Shown: in pieces, positions 1 to 5,465 of the stretch | Position numbering within the stretch: the stretch's first letter is position 1 | How the letters are laid out: each line of letters opens with the position of its first letter | NCBI GenBank assembly: GCA_943330925.2 | Contig: CALQJP020000032.1 | Location: forward strand, 1 to 13,212 | DNA from: Chryseobacterium gleum | GTDB lineage: Bacteria > Bacteroidota > Bacteroidia > Flavobacteriales_D > Sanyastnellaceae | Direction: 5' to 3' | Length of the DNA: 13,212 nt | The notes under the pieces: model-generated | What the model saw: the letters and a program-made list of their open reading frames with translations, nothing else | The model's database searches: none | What the model was told of the DNA's origin: nothing | Program-made: the position numbers and the translations under genes

Positions 1-506
1 ACCATATTCCGATCTACCAATTTGATTAAAATGTCCTCTGCTTTGATATACGCCCAGAGGAATTCTTTCATGTATCGAAGGCAGGTCGAGTACTTCTGAA
101 AGTTGGCATAAGATGTTTCTCTTCCTATCAATTGCTTCAACTGAATGTTGTGTTCCTCCCAAACCTCCACAAGAGTCTTGCCTTTTGCCGAGTTGATGTT
201 GAGTATGGCATCGCGCAGTAATTCTGGACTCAACTCATCGCGAGAGGTAAGGAGTTCATTATGCTTTTCATAAGCGCGAACTCGCACAGCATCGATGTAC
301 TTGTTCATACTAACGGCCTCATTGGATTTTCCTTTGGCCAAACCAGCAGCCGGCTCCCAGATTTGAGCATTGATGCTTCGCTTTAAACTCACGGCCACTG
401 ATCTACCGTTGAGTGTAATTCGAAGCATTACAGGACACTCTCCATTTCTCTTTTGTTTTGATCTGTTGATGTAGAAGAACAGATTAAATGAATTTCTTGA
501 CGACAT
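1..506 (-). CDS. Tyrosine recombinase / integrase, N-terminal part (runs off window)
   Basis: The minus strand from an ATG at 506 is open to the window edge, giving 168 visible residues; an in-frame TAA lies just upstream, so this is the only ATG start. The protein begins MSSRNSFNLFFYINRSK and contains NGECPVMLRITLNGRSVAV, the pattern of the arm-type DNA-binding domain of Bacteroidota site-specific integrases (about residues 5-90). From about residue 105 (KGKTLVEVWEEHN) follows a helical SAM-like core-binding domain. The catalytic domain with the R...HxxR...Y residues would lie left of base 1 and cannot be checked. Such enzymes move integrative and conjugative elements, genomic islands or prophages by strand exchange at att sites. 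The gene starts 257 bp beyond the 3' end of tRNA-Ser and points away from it, as expected for an element integrated at a tRNA. It could also be the integrase of a dead island. Confidence 0.85.
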   Translation of the reverse strand, partial: MSSRNSFNLFFYINRSKQKRNGECPVMLRITLNGRSVAVSLKRSINAQIWEPAAGLAKGKSNEAVSMNKYIDAVRVRAYEKHNELLTSRDELSPELLRDAILNINSAKGKTLVEVWEEHNIQLKQLIGRETSYANFQKYSTCLRYMKEFLWAYIKAEDILIKLVDRNM

Positions 507-696
507 AATGTCATGTATTTATGTGCGCCCCCCAATGATGTTACAAAAGTATTAGACCGTTTAGACTTGCGAAAGCGTATTAAATTGACTTAGTGCGACT
601 TATCCGCTTTCGCGTTACCCTTTTTACCTTTTTTGAAAAGGGGTCACGCTTTTGGAAAGAATCTATGCGCTTTTTGTCGTTTTATGTCGCACCGAC
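507..696. other. Leader region between integrase and tRNA terminator, rich in inverted repeats
   Basis: I see no gene in this stretch. It holds two nested inverted repeats. GCGAAAGCG at 569-577 faces CGCTTTCGC at 605-613. A hairpin at 612-649 pairs GCGT/ACGC and ACCCTTTTT/AAAAGGGGT around a 10-nt loop. Being directly upstream of an integrase gene, the region could carry its promoter and the arm-type or attachment sites of the recombinase, but that is inference from position. Confidence 0.4.
612..649. terminator. Long imperfect stem-loop upstream of the integrase
   Basis: GCGT, a T/C mismatch, then ACCCTTTTT pairs with AAAAGGGGT and ACGC (one G-T wobble) around the loop ACCTTTTTTG. TTTTGG follows on the plus strand, so it could act as a weak terminator in that direction. 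It could equally be a recombinase-related palindrome or a structured leader. Confidence 0.3.
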
Positions 697-738
697 TAAA
701 ACAAAAAAGCCGCGAAAGTCAAGTACTTTCACGGCTTT
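697..738 (-). terminator. Intrinsic terminator after tRNA-Ser
   Basis: A 14-position stem (AAAGCCG, one mismatch, GAAAGT pairing with ACTTTC and CGGCTTT) surrounds a 5-nt loop at 706-738. On the minus strand it is followed by a T-rich run (complement of the A-rich 697-708). It lies about 25 nt beyond the tRNA 3' end and separates the tRNA transcript from the integrase gene. Confidence 0.75.
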
Positions 739-762
739 GCGCATTTGAGTATTCACTCGAAG

Positions 763-847
763 CGGAGAGTTAGGGATTCGAACCCCAGGTACCTTTCAGT
801 ACAACAGTTTTCAAGACTGCCGCAATCGACCGCTCTGCCAACTCTCC
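763..847 (-). tRNA. tRNA-Ser (anticodon UGA)
   Basis: The minus strand folds as a class II tRNA of 85 nt. The 7-bp acceptor stem GGAGAGT/ACTCTCC is perfect and is followed by discriminator G, typical of serine tRNAs. The D-arm contains GGCAGAGCGGTCGA. The anticodon arm GCAGT-CTTGAAA-ACTGT gives anticodon UGA. A long variable arm (about TACTGAAAGGTA) is followed by the T-arm with loop TTCGAAT. The CCA end is not encoded. It reads UCA and, by wobble, other UCN codons. The 3' end points toward the integrase at 1-506, the usual geometry for an integration target. Confidence 0.95.
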
Positions 848-851
848 GCGG

Positions 852-884
852 CAAAAATAGTGCGCTGACAAGGGTCGATACAAA
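852..884 (-). promoter_or_regulatory. Promoter of tRNA-Ser
   Basis: On the minus strand TTTG (881-884) and TATTTTTG (852-859) are 21 nt apart, matching the Bacteroidota sigma-factor pattern TTTG ... TAnnTTTG. The downstream box ends 4 nt before the mature 5' end at 847, so transcription would start almost at the tRNA itself. The box and the upstream sequence GTATCGACCCTT are duplicated, in damaged form, at about 1012-1042. Confidence 0.6.
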
Positions 885-927
885 TTTTTTTTCTGAAAGC
901 GAAGGATAGTAGCGTAGTCTGTTGATT

Positions 928-1003
928 TCCATAAATGAAAATGGCTTTCACATCAACAGTTTTTCTCGGCTGAGCCGAGACCGCATCGGCCACTCTGCCT
1001 CCG
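928..1003 (-). pseudogene. Decayed tRNA-Ser copy
   Basis: The minus strand keeps recognisable tRNA-Ser pieces in the right order. There is a truncated acceptor (GGAG), then GGCAGAGTGGCCGATGCGG, very close to the D-arm of the intact tRNA-Ser 160 bp away. Later AAAACTGTTG and TGAAAG match the 3' anticodon stem and variable arm. The anticodon region is replaced by a palindrome (CTCGGC-TCA-GCCGAG) that cannot form a 7-nt anticodon loop, and there is no T-arm or 3' acceptor strand. The region upstream repeats the promoter of the intact gene, but the TATTTTTG box has become CATTTCCC. I read it as a tandem duplicate that has decayed. It cannot be a working tRNA. Confidence 0.65.
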
Positions 1004-1090
1004 GAATTACGGGGAAATGCTGCGGTGATAAGGGTCGATACATTTTTTTTGCAATGTGATGGGAAGGGGTGTAGGGGGTTGATTTTCAAA

Positions 1091-1118
1091 TGGCGAGTGG
1101 CGAGTGGCGAGTGGCGCG
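1091..1118. repeat. Heptamer tandem repeat, unit TGGCGAG
   Basis: Three perfect copies of TGGCGAG (1091-1111) are followed by a one-base variant TGGCGCG (1112-1118) and then by diverged sequence. The tract is the left partner of a diverged inverted tract at 1232-1266. Confidence 0.85.
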
Positions 1119-1231
1119 CGACGGGGTGACTGGGGAGGAGTGGAATAGATAGTCAAGCAAAATTAGTTTCACTGAATTCTTTCTAAATCTTTGACGTGTT
1201 GAGTTTCAGTTGAATTTGTCGAATCGCTCTT

Positions 1232-1266
1232 CACTTGCCATTCGGCATTCGCAGTTCGCCACTTAG
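1232..1266. repeat. Degenerate heptamer tract, inverted partner of the TGGCGAG repeat
   Basis: Five phased 7-mers can be read: CACTTGC, CATTCGG, CATTCGC, AGTTCGC, CACTTAG. On the minus strand they become GCGAACT, GCGAATG, CCGAATG and GCAAGTG, variants of the unit GCGAGTG found in direct orientation at 1091-1118. The two tracts thus form an imperfect inverted pair around about 113 bp. Confidence 0.6.
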
Positions 1267-1360
1267 ATGACTTAAATCACCCCTTAGCCAACGCCCGCGG
1301 CTTTCTTGCGTCTCTTTTAGTGAGGGATGTTATGCCCTTGCGATAAATTGAGTCGCGTCT

Positions 1361-2680
1361 ATGGGAGAATCGGAACAGTCATATCATTCGAAGAGTGCAC
1401 ATCCTGGCTCAAAATCGATCGACCTGATCGAGGAAAAGGGAAGGCAACTGCATGTGATTCTCATCTACCTGGTGGCGGCCTATTCGGCGGCCTATTGCAT
1501 TATCAACTGGCTCATTGGCCAAACTACGCAGGCCTATATCACGGCGTTTATTCTTCCGTCGGTTTTCATCACATGGCTGCTCAATAAAAAGGGACACTAC
1601 TATTACTCAAAGCTCTGGAACGGTATTCAAATTAATGTGATTGTGTCTATTTTGGCACTTACCACGGGCCCCGAGACGTATATCTCTGTGTTCTACATTC
1701 CTATTGTTATAGGTAATTTGATTACTCTGCAGGGGCGCGAACGCACTACAGGTTACTTGCTTTCTGTTTTGAGCATCGCCCTCATGGCTTTCTCGCTCGT
1801 TACCGATATCCGCATTTTCGACGTCACCATTGCCAGCGAAGATTCGTTGCGTGTTGAGCGCATTGCCAACATGATTGGTGTGGCCATTATTTCGGCGATG
1901 GAGGTAATGTATATTTTACGCACAAGCAACGATATTCAGAATCAGCTGGTGGCCCAAACGGCCCGCCTCGATGAACGCAATTCCCAAATGGCGGCGACTT
2001 TGTACACGCGCGATAAAATGATGTCGATGCTTTCACACGACCTTCGTTCGCCCATTGCTTCCATACACGCTGGCATGGAGCTCTTTGAAACGGGAACGGT
2101 CGATAGTGATCTGCAGGCTAAGCTCTACTCCCAGATGAAAATCCGCACCGGTCAAACGCTGGCTCTCATGGATAAGTTGTTGCTCTGGTCGCGCAGCCAG
2201 ACAAACTCTATCATATATCGGGAAGAGCCAATTGCCTTGTCGCAGATTGAGCAGTTTGTCAAGTCTGTTTGCTACCTGTTCGAAAACGAAAAACAGATTC
2301 AATTCAATTATCAATTCGATGTGCCCGCTGGGGCAATGTTGCGTGGCGACCGAGTTATGATTGAAGCCATCTTGCGCAATCTTATTTCAAATGCCATCAA
2401 GTTTACCAATGCGGGCGGAACGATAACGATAGCAGCAAAAGAACATAACCATGCGTGGCTGCTCAGCGTGTCGGATACAGGAAAGGGGATGACGCGCGAA
2501 GAAATGGAAAAGATAACAGGCGGCGTTTCGTTTACGACGGCTGGAACAGATCGTGAAAAAGGACATGGATTGGGTATGCAGTTGGTACAAGATTTCATTG
2601 GCAAGCACCATTCCTCCCTTCGCATTGATTCTGCACCCAATCAGGGTAGTACGTTCTCTTTTGAATTATCCAAAGCATAG
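1361..2680 (+). CDS. Membrane sensor histidine kinase (orphan)
   Basis: A 439-residue sensor kinase of a two-component system, expected in the inner membrane. About six hydrophobic segments span residues 30-186 (for example 30-53, 55-75, 88-103, 106-123, 129-147, 167-186), followed by a linker of about 30 residues and a HisKA dimerisation domain. The H-box MLSHDLRSPIASI carries the phospho-acceptor His at about residue 226. The HATPase domain shows an N-box NLISNAIKFTN (Asn about 344), G1 SDTGKGM (Asp about 372) and G2 GHGLGM (about 401), so the catalytic set is complete. There is no PAS, HAMP or receiver domain, and the sensed signal is unknown. No response regulator lies beside it, so its partner must be encoded elsewhere. 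The ATG at 1361 is the first in frame after an upstream TGA. The gene ends 32 bp before the convergent acyltransferase stop. Confidence 0.93.
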   Translation: MGESEQSYHSKSAHPGSKSIDLIEEKGRQLHVILIYLVAAYSAAYCIINWLIGQTTQAYITAFILPSVFITWLLNKKGHYYYSKLWNGIQINVIVSILALTTGPETYISVFYIPIVIGNLITLQGRERTTGYLLSVLSIALMAFSLVTDIRIFDVTIASEDSLRVERIANMIGVAIISAMEVMYILRTSNDIQNQLVAQTARLDERNSQMAATLYTRDKMMSMLSHDLRSPIASIHAGMELFETGTVDSDLQAKLYSQMKIRTGQTLALMDKLLLWSRSQTNSIIYREEPIALSQIEQFVKSVCYLFENEKQIQFNYQFDVPAGAMLRGDRVMIEAILRNLISNAIKFTNAGGTITIAAKEHNHAWLLSVSDTGKGMTREEMEKITGGVSFTTAGTDREKGHGLGMQLVQDFIGKHHSSLRIDSAPNQGSTFSFELSKA

Positions 2681-2684
2681 AGAT

Positions 2685-2712
2685 CTGCTTTCGATACATT
2701 ATCCGTAAGCAG
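2685..2712. terminator. Possible bidirectional terminator between convergent genes
   Basis: CTGCTT (2685-2690) and AAGCAG (2707-2712) can pair around a 16-nt loop exactly between the stop codons of the kinase (plus) and the acyltransferase (minus). The stem is only 6 bp and no strong T-run follows, so the call rests mainly on position. Confidence 0.35.
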
Positions 2713-3744
2713 TTATATACTTCTGCGGTAACGAATCGCCTTGGCCCACTTCAACGCCGGTTTTTCTACGATGCGGTAGAACAGGAATGCAAACAAAACT
2801 GCAGCAATTTGTATACAGGCAAACACGGTTAGATTTCCCCATGCCGTTTTCAAAATACCTCCCAGTAAAAAACAGAGCGCACTGATGATGGGCCAGTGCA
2901 TGAGGTACAGCGAATAGGATACTTCGCCAATTTTACTCAACCACCCCCAACCATTGCGCGTGAATCGAATAAGCAATGTGGTAAACAACGCGGTGAGTAC
3001 AATGCGAAATCCAAGTGCGTGAAGCACGCCGGTGAGATAAGCACAAACAACAGTACAGCACGCTATTCCAATCCAAAATTCTCGTTCTGAAATCTTGCCT
3101 TTGTATTTCATGAACAAATAATAACCCATTAAAAAAACGGGTAAATGAAAGGGGAGATTCGACTTTGCAGCGTTGCCTTCCAGGTTGAGTGAAACAAATG
3201 AAAATGCCAACAGGCACACAACAGCTATACTTCTTTTAAGCAAAGAGGTTGAGGTGAGAATAGGGAAGGCCAGTGCGATGTAAATATAATATTGCATTTC
3301 TACGAAAAGCGTCCAGTAGATGCCATTCACCCAAGGCAAATCGAAAAATGGAGCGGTGAGCGTGGCGCTGCCGGCCAACAATTGCCAGCCGCTGTGCTCT
3401 GCGGTGTTGAGCATAGCCCAAGAGGTAAGTGCGACAACACAGGCAGAAACAATGAGGGGAGGTTGAAGCCTTACGATACGCTTGCCCATAAACACAGAGA
3501 AGTCGGAAATGCGATAGCCAATCCTTTCCATCGACCAGGGCATTACCATACCACTGATGACAAAGAATACGTAAACACCTTCTTGACCGACGTCGAGTAT
3601 TTCCGAAGCTTTCGGAAAGAAAGGTGTCAACAGGAAAGCGCTGTGATACAAGCAAACCATAATGGCTGCCACAGCGCGCAAACTATCCAGAATTGTAAGC
3701 GATTCGCTCGGTGATGCGGGGTGTTGCTGCACGAGGGGAAACAA
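2713..3744 (-). CDS. Membrane acyltransferase, acyltransferase-3 (OafA/YrhL) family
   Basis: A 343-residue polytopic inner-membrane protein with about ten hydrophobic segments, the usual size for the core domain of this family. The signature LDSLRAVAAIMVCLYH (about 19-34) holds the conserved Arg23 and His34. VYVFFVISGMVM (about 57-68), the basic MGKRIVRLQPP segment and, near the C terminus, SYSLYLMHWP are also family marks. Members transfer acyl groups, often acetyl, to surface sugars or small molecules; the acceptor here is unknown. No ATG precedes residue 29, which lies inside the first membrane segment, so translation most likely begins at TTG 3744 or GTG 3732. TTG 3744 directly follows, in the same frame, the TGA stop of the flavin-reductase-like gene, implying translational coupling. 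It is the last gene of the purE operon. Confidence 0.87.
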   Translation of the reverse strand: MFPLVQQHPASPSESLTILDSLRAVAAIMVCLYHSAFLLTPFFPKASEILDVGQEGVYVFFVISGMVMPWSMERIGYRISDFSVFMGKRIVRLQPPLIVSACVVALTSWAMLNTAEHSGWQLLAGSATLTAPFFDLPWVNGIYWTLFVEMQYYIYIALAFPILTSTSLLKRSIAVVCLLAFSFVSLNLEGNAAKSNLPFHLPVFLMGYYLFMKYKGKISEREFWIGIACCTVVCAYLTGVLHALGFRIVLTALFTTLLIRFTRNGWGWLSKIGEVSYSLYLMHWPIISALCFLLGGILKTAWGNLTVFACIQIAAVLFAFLFYRIVEKPALKWAKAIRYRRSI

Positions 3745-4635
3745 TCAATTATTAAACGCCAGCAAGGTCATCCAGGCTTCAGTAATCTTTTTTTCTGCGA
3801 TAAGCGCCTTCGCTTTGAGGTGCAGTTGCTGCTCCAATTCGCCGGCTTTTCCTTCATATTCCATGAACAGATCGGCAAGCTCGGTGAGCTTGTATTCGTT
3901 CACTTCCGTTTCATTGGGCAATGATTCCACGCCTGCGAGTTGAGCCAGTTCATTGCCTGTGAGAACCTGGGAAATGCGCACGTCTTCGGGCATCTTATCG
4001 AAGCCGATTCCAACCTGTGTCATGGGTTGTGGCAATTGAAACAACCCTTTGTTGGCGCGGGTGTAGAAATGCCCCCCCATGCGTGCAACCTGGTCTATTT
4101 TCTCGGGAGAAATACGTCCGTCTTCGTCTAAAATATCTTCTGATACGTGTATGCGAACCACCTCGCAGATGACCAAGTTTCCTGCTCCGCCCTGTGTGCC
4201 GAGGGCCACCACGTCGTTGATTTTACACTCAAATTGAACGGGGGCTTCCTTTACTCGAAACGGTTTCACCACTTCTGATGCGATGGGGGTGAGGCCTGTT
4301 TTTGCGAATTCGCTAACACCCTCAGGGTACTCAGTGCTCGCCAACGACATCTGCTCAACCATTGCGTAGTTGACGATGTTGATTACGCATTCCTTTGTTA
4401 CCAGTGCATTTTCAAGCGTATGCTTGGTCGTGTTGTCGCGTCCGCGGCGGGCGGGTGAGAAAATGAGTATCGGTGGATTGGAACTGAATACGTTGAAAAA
4501 GCTATACGGGGCCAGGTTGGGTCGTCCTTCCGCATCGAGTGTGCTTGCAAATGCAATAGGGCGCGGACCAATGGCGCCGAGCAGGTATTGATGCAGCTTG
4601 GGCTGCGGGAGTTCCTTCGGATCGAGCGAGAGCAT
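3745..4635 (-). CDS. Flavin reductase-like FMN-binding protein
   Basis: A 296-residue soluble protein. The N-terminal 200 residues match the flavin-reductase-like split-barrel family: GPRPIAFASTLD (23-34), then GRPNLAPYSFFNVFSSNPP (37-55) and GRDNTTKHTLEN, the usual FMN-contacting region. The C-terminal 90 or so residues form a polar extension with likely helices (for example EYKLTELADLFMEYEGKAGEL), a common form in Bacteroidota. Relatives bind FMN and reduce flavin or another acceptor with NAD(P)H; the physiological substrate is not known. It starts with ATG 21 bp after purE and ends with TGA directly against the next start codon, so it is the middle gene of a three-gene operon. The family call is firm, the reaction is not. 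Confidence 0.88.
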   Translation of the reverse strand: MLSLDPKELPQPKLHQYLLGAIGPRPIAFASTLDAEGRPNLAPYSFFNVFSSNPPILIFSPARRGRDNTTKHTLENALVTKECVINIVNYAMVEQMSLASTEYPEGVSEFAKTGLTPIASEVVKPFRVKEAPVQFECKINDVVALGTQGGAGNLVICEVVRIHVSEDILDEDGRISPEKIDQVARMGGHFYTRANKGLFQLPQPMTQVGIGFDKMPEDVRISQVLTGNELAQLAGVESLPNETEVNEYKLTELADLFMEYEGKAGELEQQLHLKAKALIAEKKITEAWMTLLAFNN

Positions 4636-4656
4636 AGTAAATGAGTCTTTTCGTTA

Positions 4657-5139
4657 TTACTTCTTGTTCATGTCGGCAACCGACTCCATCACTTTGTTTT
4701 TGAGTTCCTCCTTAAATGCCTTGAGTCGTGACATGACCGCGGCATCGTGACAACCTACAATTTGGGCAGCCAGAATACCGGCGTTGCGTGCTCCATTGAG
4801 TGCAACGGTAGCCACGGGAACACCTGCGGGCATTTGCAAAATAGAGAGAACGCTATCCCAGCCATCGATGGAGTTGGACGATTTAACCGGCACACCAATT
4901 ACAGGCAGGGGAGTGAGAGAAGCGGTCATGCCCGGCAAATGCGCGGCACCACCGGCCCCTGCAATGATCACCTTGATGCCACGAGCCTCAGCAGAAGTGG
5001 CATATTCAAACATACGCTCGGGAGTGCGGTGTGCACTCACAATCGTTATTTCGTATGGAACACCGAGCGACTGAAGCGCTTCTGCCGCTTCGTTCATGAT
5101 TGGCAGATCGCTTTTGCTGCCCATAATGATACCTACCAT
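4657..5139 (-). CDS. purE: N5-carboxyaminoimidazole ribonucleotide mutase (PurE)
   Basis: A 160-residue class I PurE of normal length. It rearranges N5-CAIR to CAIR in de novo purine synthesis in the cytosol, working after PurK. The protein shows MGSKSD (6-11), SAHRTP (35-40, with the catalytic His37), AGAGGAAHLPGM (60-71, nucleotide site) and VPVKSSNSIDGWDSVLSI (83-100). The usual partner purK is not next to it, so the pathway genes are dispersed here. It is the first gene of a minus-strand operon with the flavin-reductase-like protein and the acyltransferase, and is divergent from rho. A TATTTTCG box (5160-5167, minus), close to TAnnTTTG, lies 20 nt upstream of the ATG. Its -33 position would fall inside the heptamer tract, with no TTTG visible. 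Confidence 0.96.
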   Translation of the reverse strand: MVGIIMGSKSDLPIMNEAAEALQSLGVPYEITIVSAHRTPERMFEYATSAEARGIKVIIAGAGGAAHLPGMTASLTPLPVIGVPVKSSNSIDGWDSVLSILQMPAGVPVATVALNGARNAGILAAQIVGCHDAAVMSRLKAFKEELKNKVMESVADMNKK

Positions 5140-5172
5140 GTGAAAAGGAGTTTGGGGCGCGAAAATACGAAG

Positions 5173-5200
5173 TTAGGTATTAGGTGTTAGGTGGATAGGG
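5173..5200. repeat. Heptamer tract, unit TTAGGTG/TTAGGTA (left arm)
   Basis: Four phased 7-mers are seen: TTAGGTA, TTAGGTG, TTAGGTG, GATAGGG. They are the reverse complement of the units in the longer tract at 5226-5337, so the two tracts form the arms of a possible stem-loop or cruciform with a 25-nt spacer (5201-5225). Confidence 0.85.
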
Positions 5201-5225
5201 ATTATGTGGCGCAAGACAGTAGTTG

Positions 5226-5337
5226 ATACCTAACCTCTAACACCTAATACCTAACACCTAATACCTAACACCTAATACCTAACACCTAATACCTAACAGC
5301 TATCACCTAACACCTAACCCCTAACACCTAATCCCTG
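5226..5337. repeat. 16-unit heptamer tandem repeat, units ATACCTA/ACACCTA (right arm)
   Basis: Sixteen consecutive 7-mers run without a phase break across 112 bp. In the middle (5240-5295) ACACCTA and ATACCTA alternate strictly, making four copies of a 14-bp higher-order unit. The flanking units differ by one to three bases (ACCTCTA, ACAGCTA, TCACCTA, ACCCCTA, ATCCCTG). There are no spacers, so it is not a CRISPR array. It lies between the divergent purE and rho promoters. Confidence 0.92.
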
Positions 5338-5350
5338 ATAAAAAGTTTTC

Positions 5351-5380
5351 TTTGAAATCTCAATTTTAGTCGTACACTTG
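5351..5380 (+). promoter_or_regulatory. Candidate rho promoter
   Basis: TTTG (5351-5354) and TACACTTG (5373-5380) are 18 nt apart, one mismatch from the Bacteroidota TTTG ... TAnnTTTG pattern. A start near 5386 would give a leader of about 80 nt before the rho ATG. The heptamer tract ends 13 bp upstream of the TTTG box. Confidence 0.45.
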
Positions 5381-5465
5381 CGGTGCCCATTCGCGGCAAT
5401 TCTTAGGAAATCGTTTCCCAACTTCATTTTGAAACCCTTTATTTCTACAACGAATTTCATTATCC

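Larger units (their letters stand above)
850..1360. other. Gene-poor region between tRNA-Ser and the histidine kinase
   Basis: This stretch holds the tRNA-Ser promoter, the decayed tRNA-Ser copy with its duplicated promoter, a stem-loop with arms CTGTTGAT (919-926) and ATCAACAG (952-959), and two heptamer tracts listed separately. No convincing protein gene is present; the open frame on the minus strand at 811-1089 overlaps the tRNA. A kinase promoter was not clearly identified. TTTG near 1189 with TGAATTTG 17 nt on is a weak match but lies about 140 nt from the start codon. Confidence 0.5.
5140..5465. other. Divergent purE-rho intergenic region
   Basis: No gene is seen in these 326 bp. About half is heptamer repeat (5173-5200 and 5226-5337). 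Between the tracts lies a 25-bp unique segment. To the right is the candidate rho promoter and an 80-nt leader. The left 30 bp hold the candidate purE promoter box. Confidence 0.7.

Noticed and set aside
811..1089. 92-codon open frame on the minus strand
   Set aside because: It overlaps the intact tRNA-Ser, runs through the decayed tRNA copy and has no recognisable protein pattern.
1327..1587. Alternative 86-codon frame at the kinase start
   Set aside because: It is out of frame with the well-supported kinase and has no recognisable content.
2713..4635. A fused flavin reductase-acyltransferase gene broken by a nonsense change
   Set aside because: Both parts have full family length and are normally separate; a tight operon junction is simpler. 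Kept only as a readthrough question.
5226..5337. Possible CRISPR array
   Set aside because: The repeats are 7 bp and contiguous with no spacers, and no cas-like gene is near.
5173..5337. Telomere-like TTAGGTG repeats marking a linear replicon end
   Set aside because: The tract is internal, flanked by ordinary genes on both sides, and other loci in the window have the same period with non-telomeric units.
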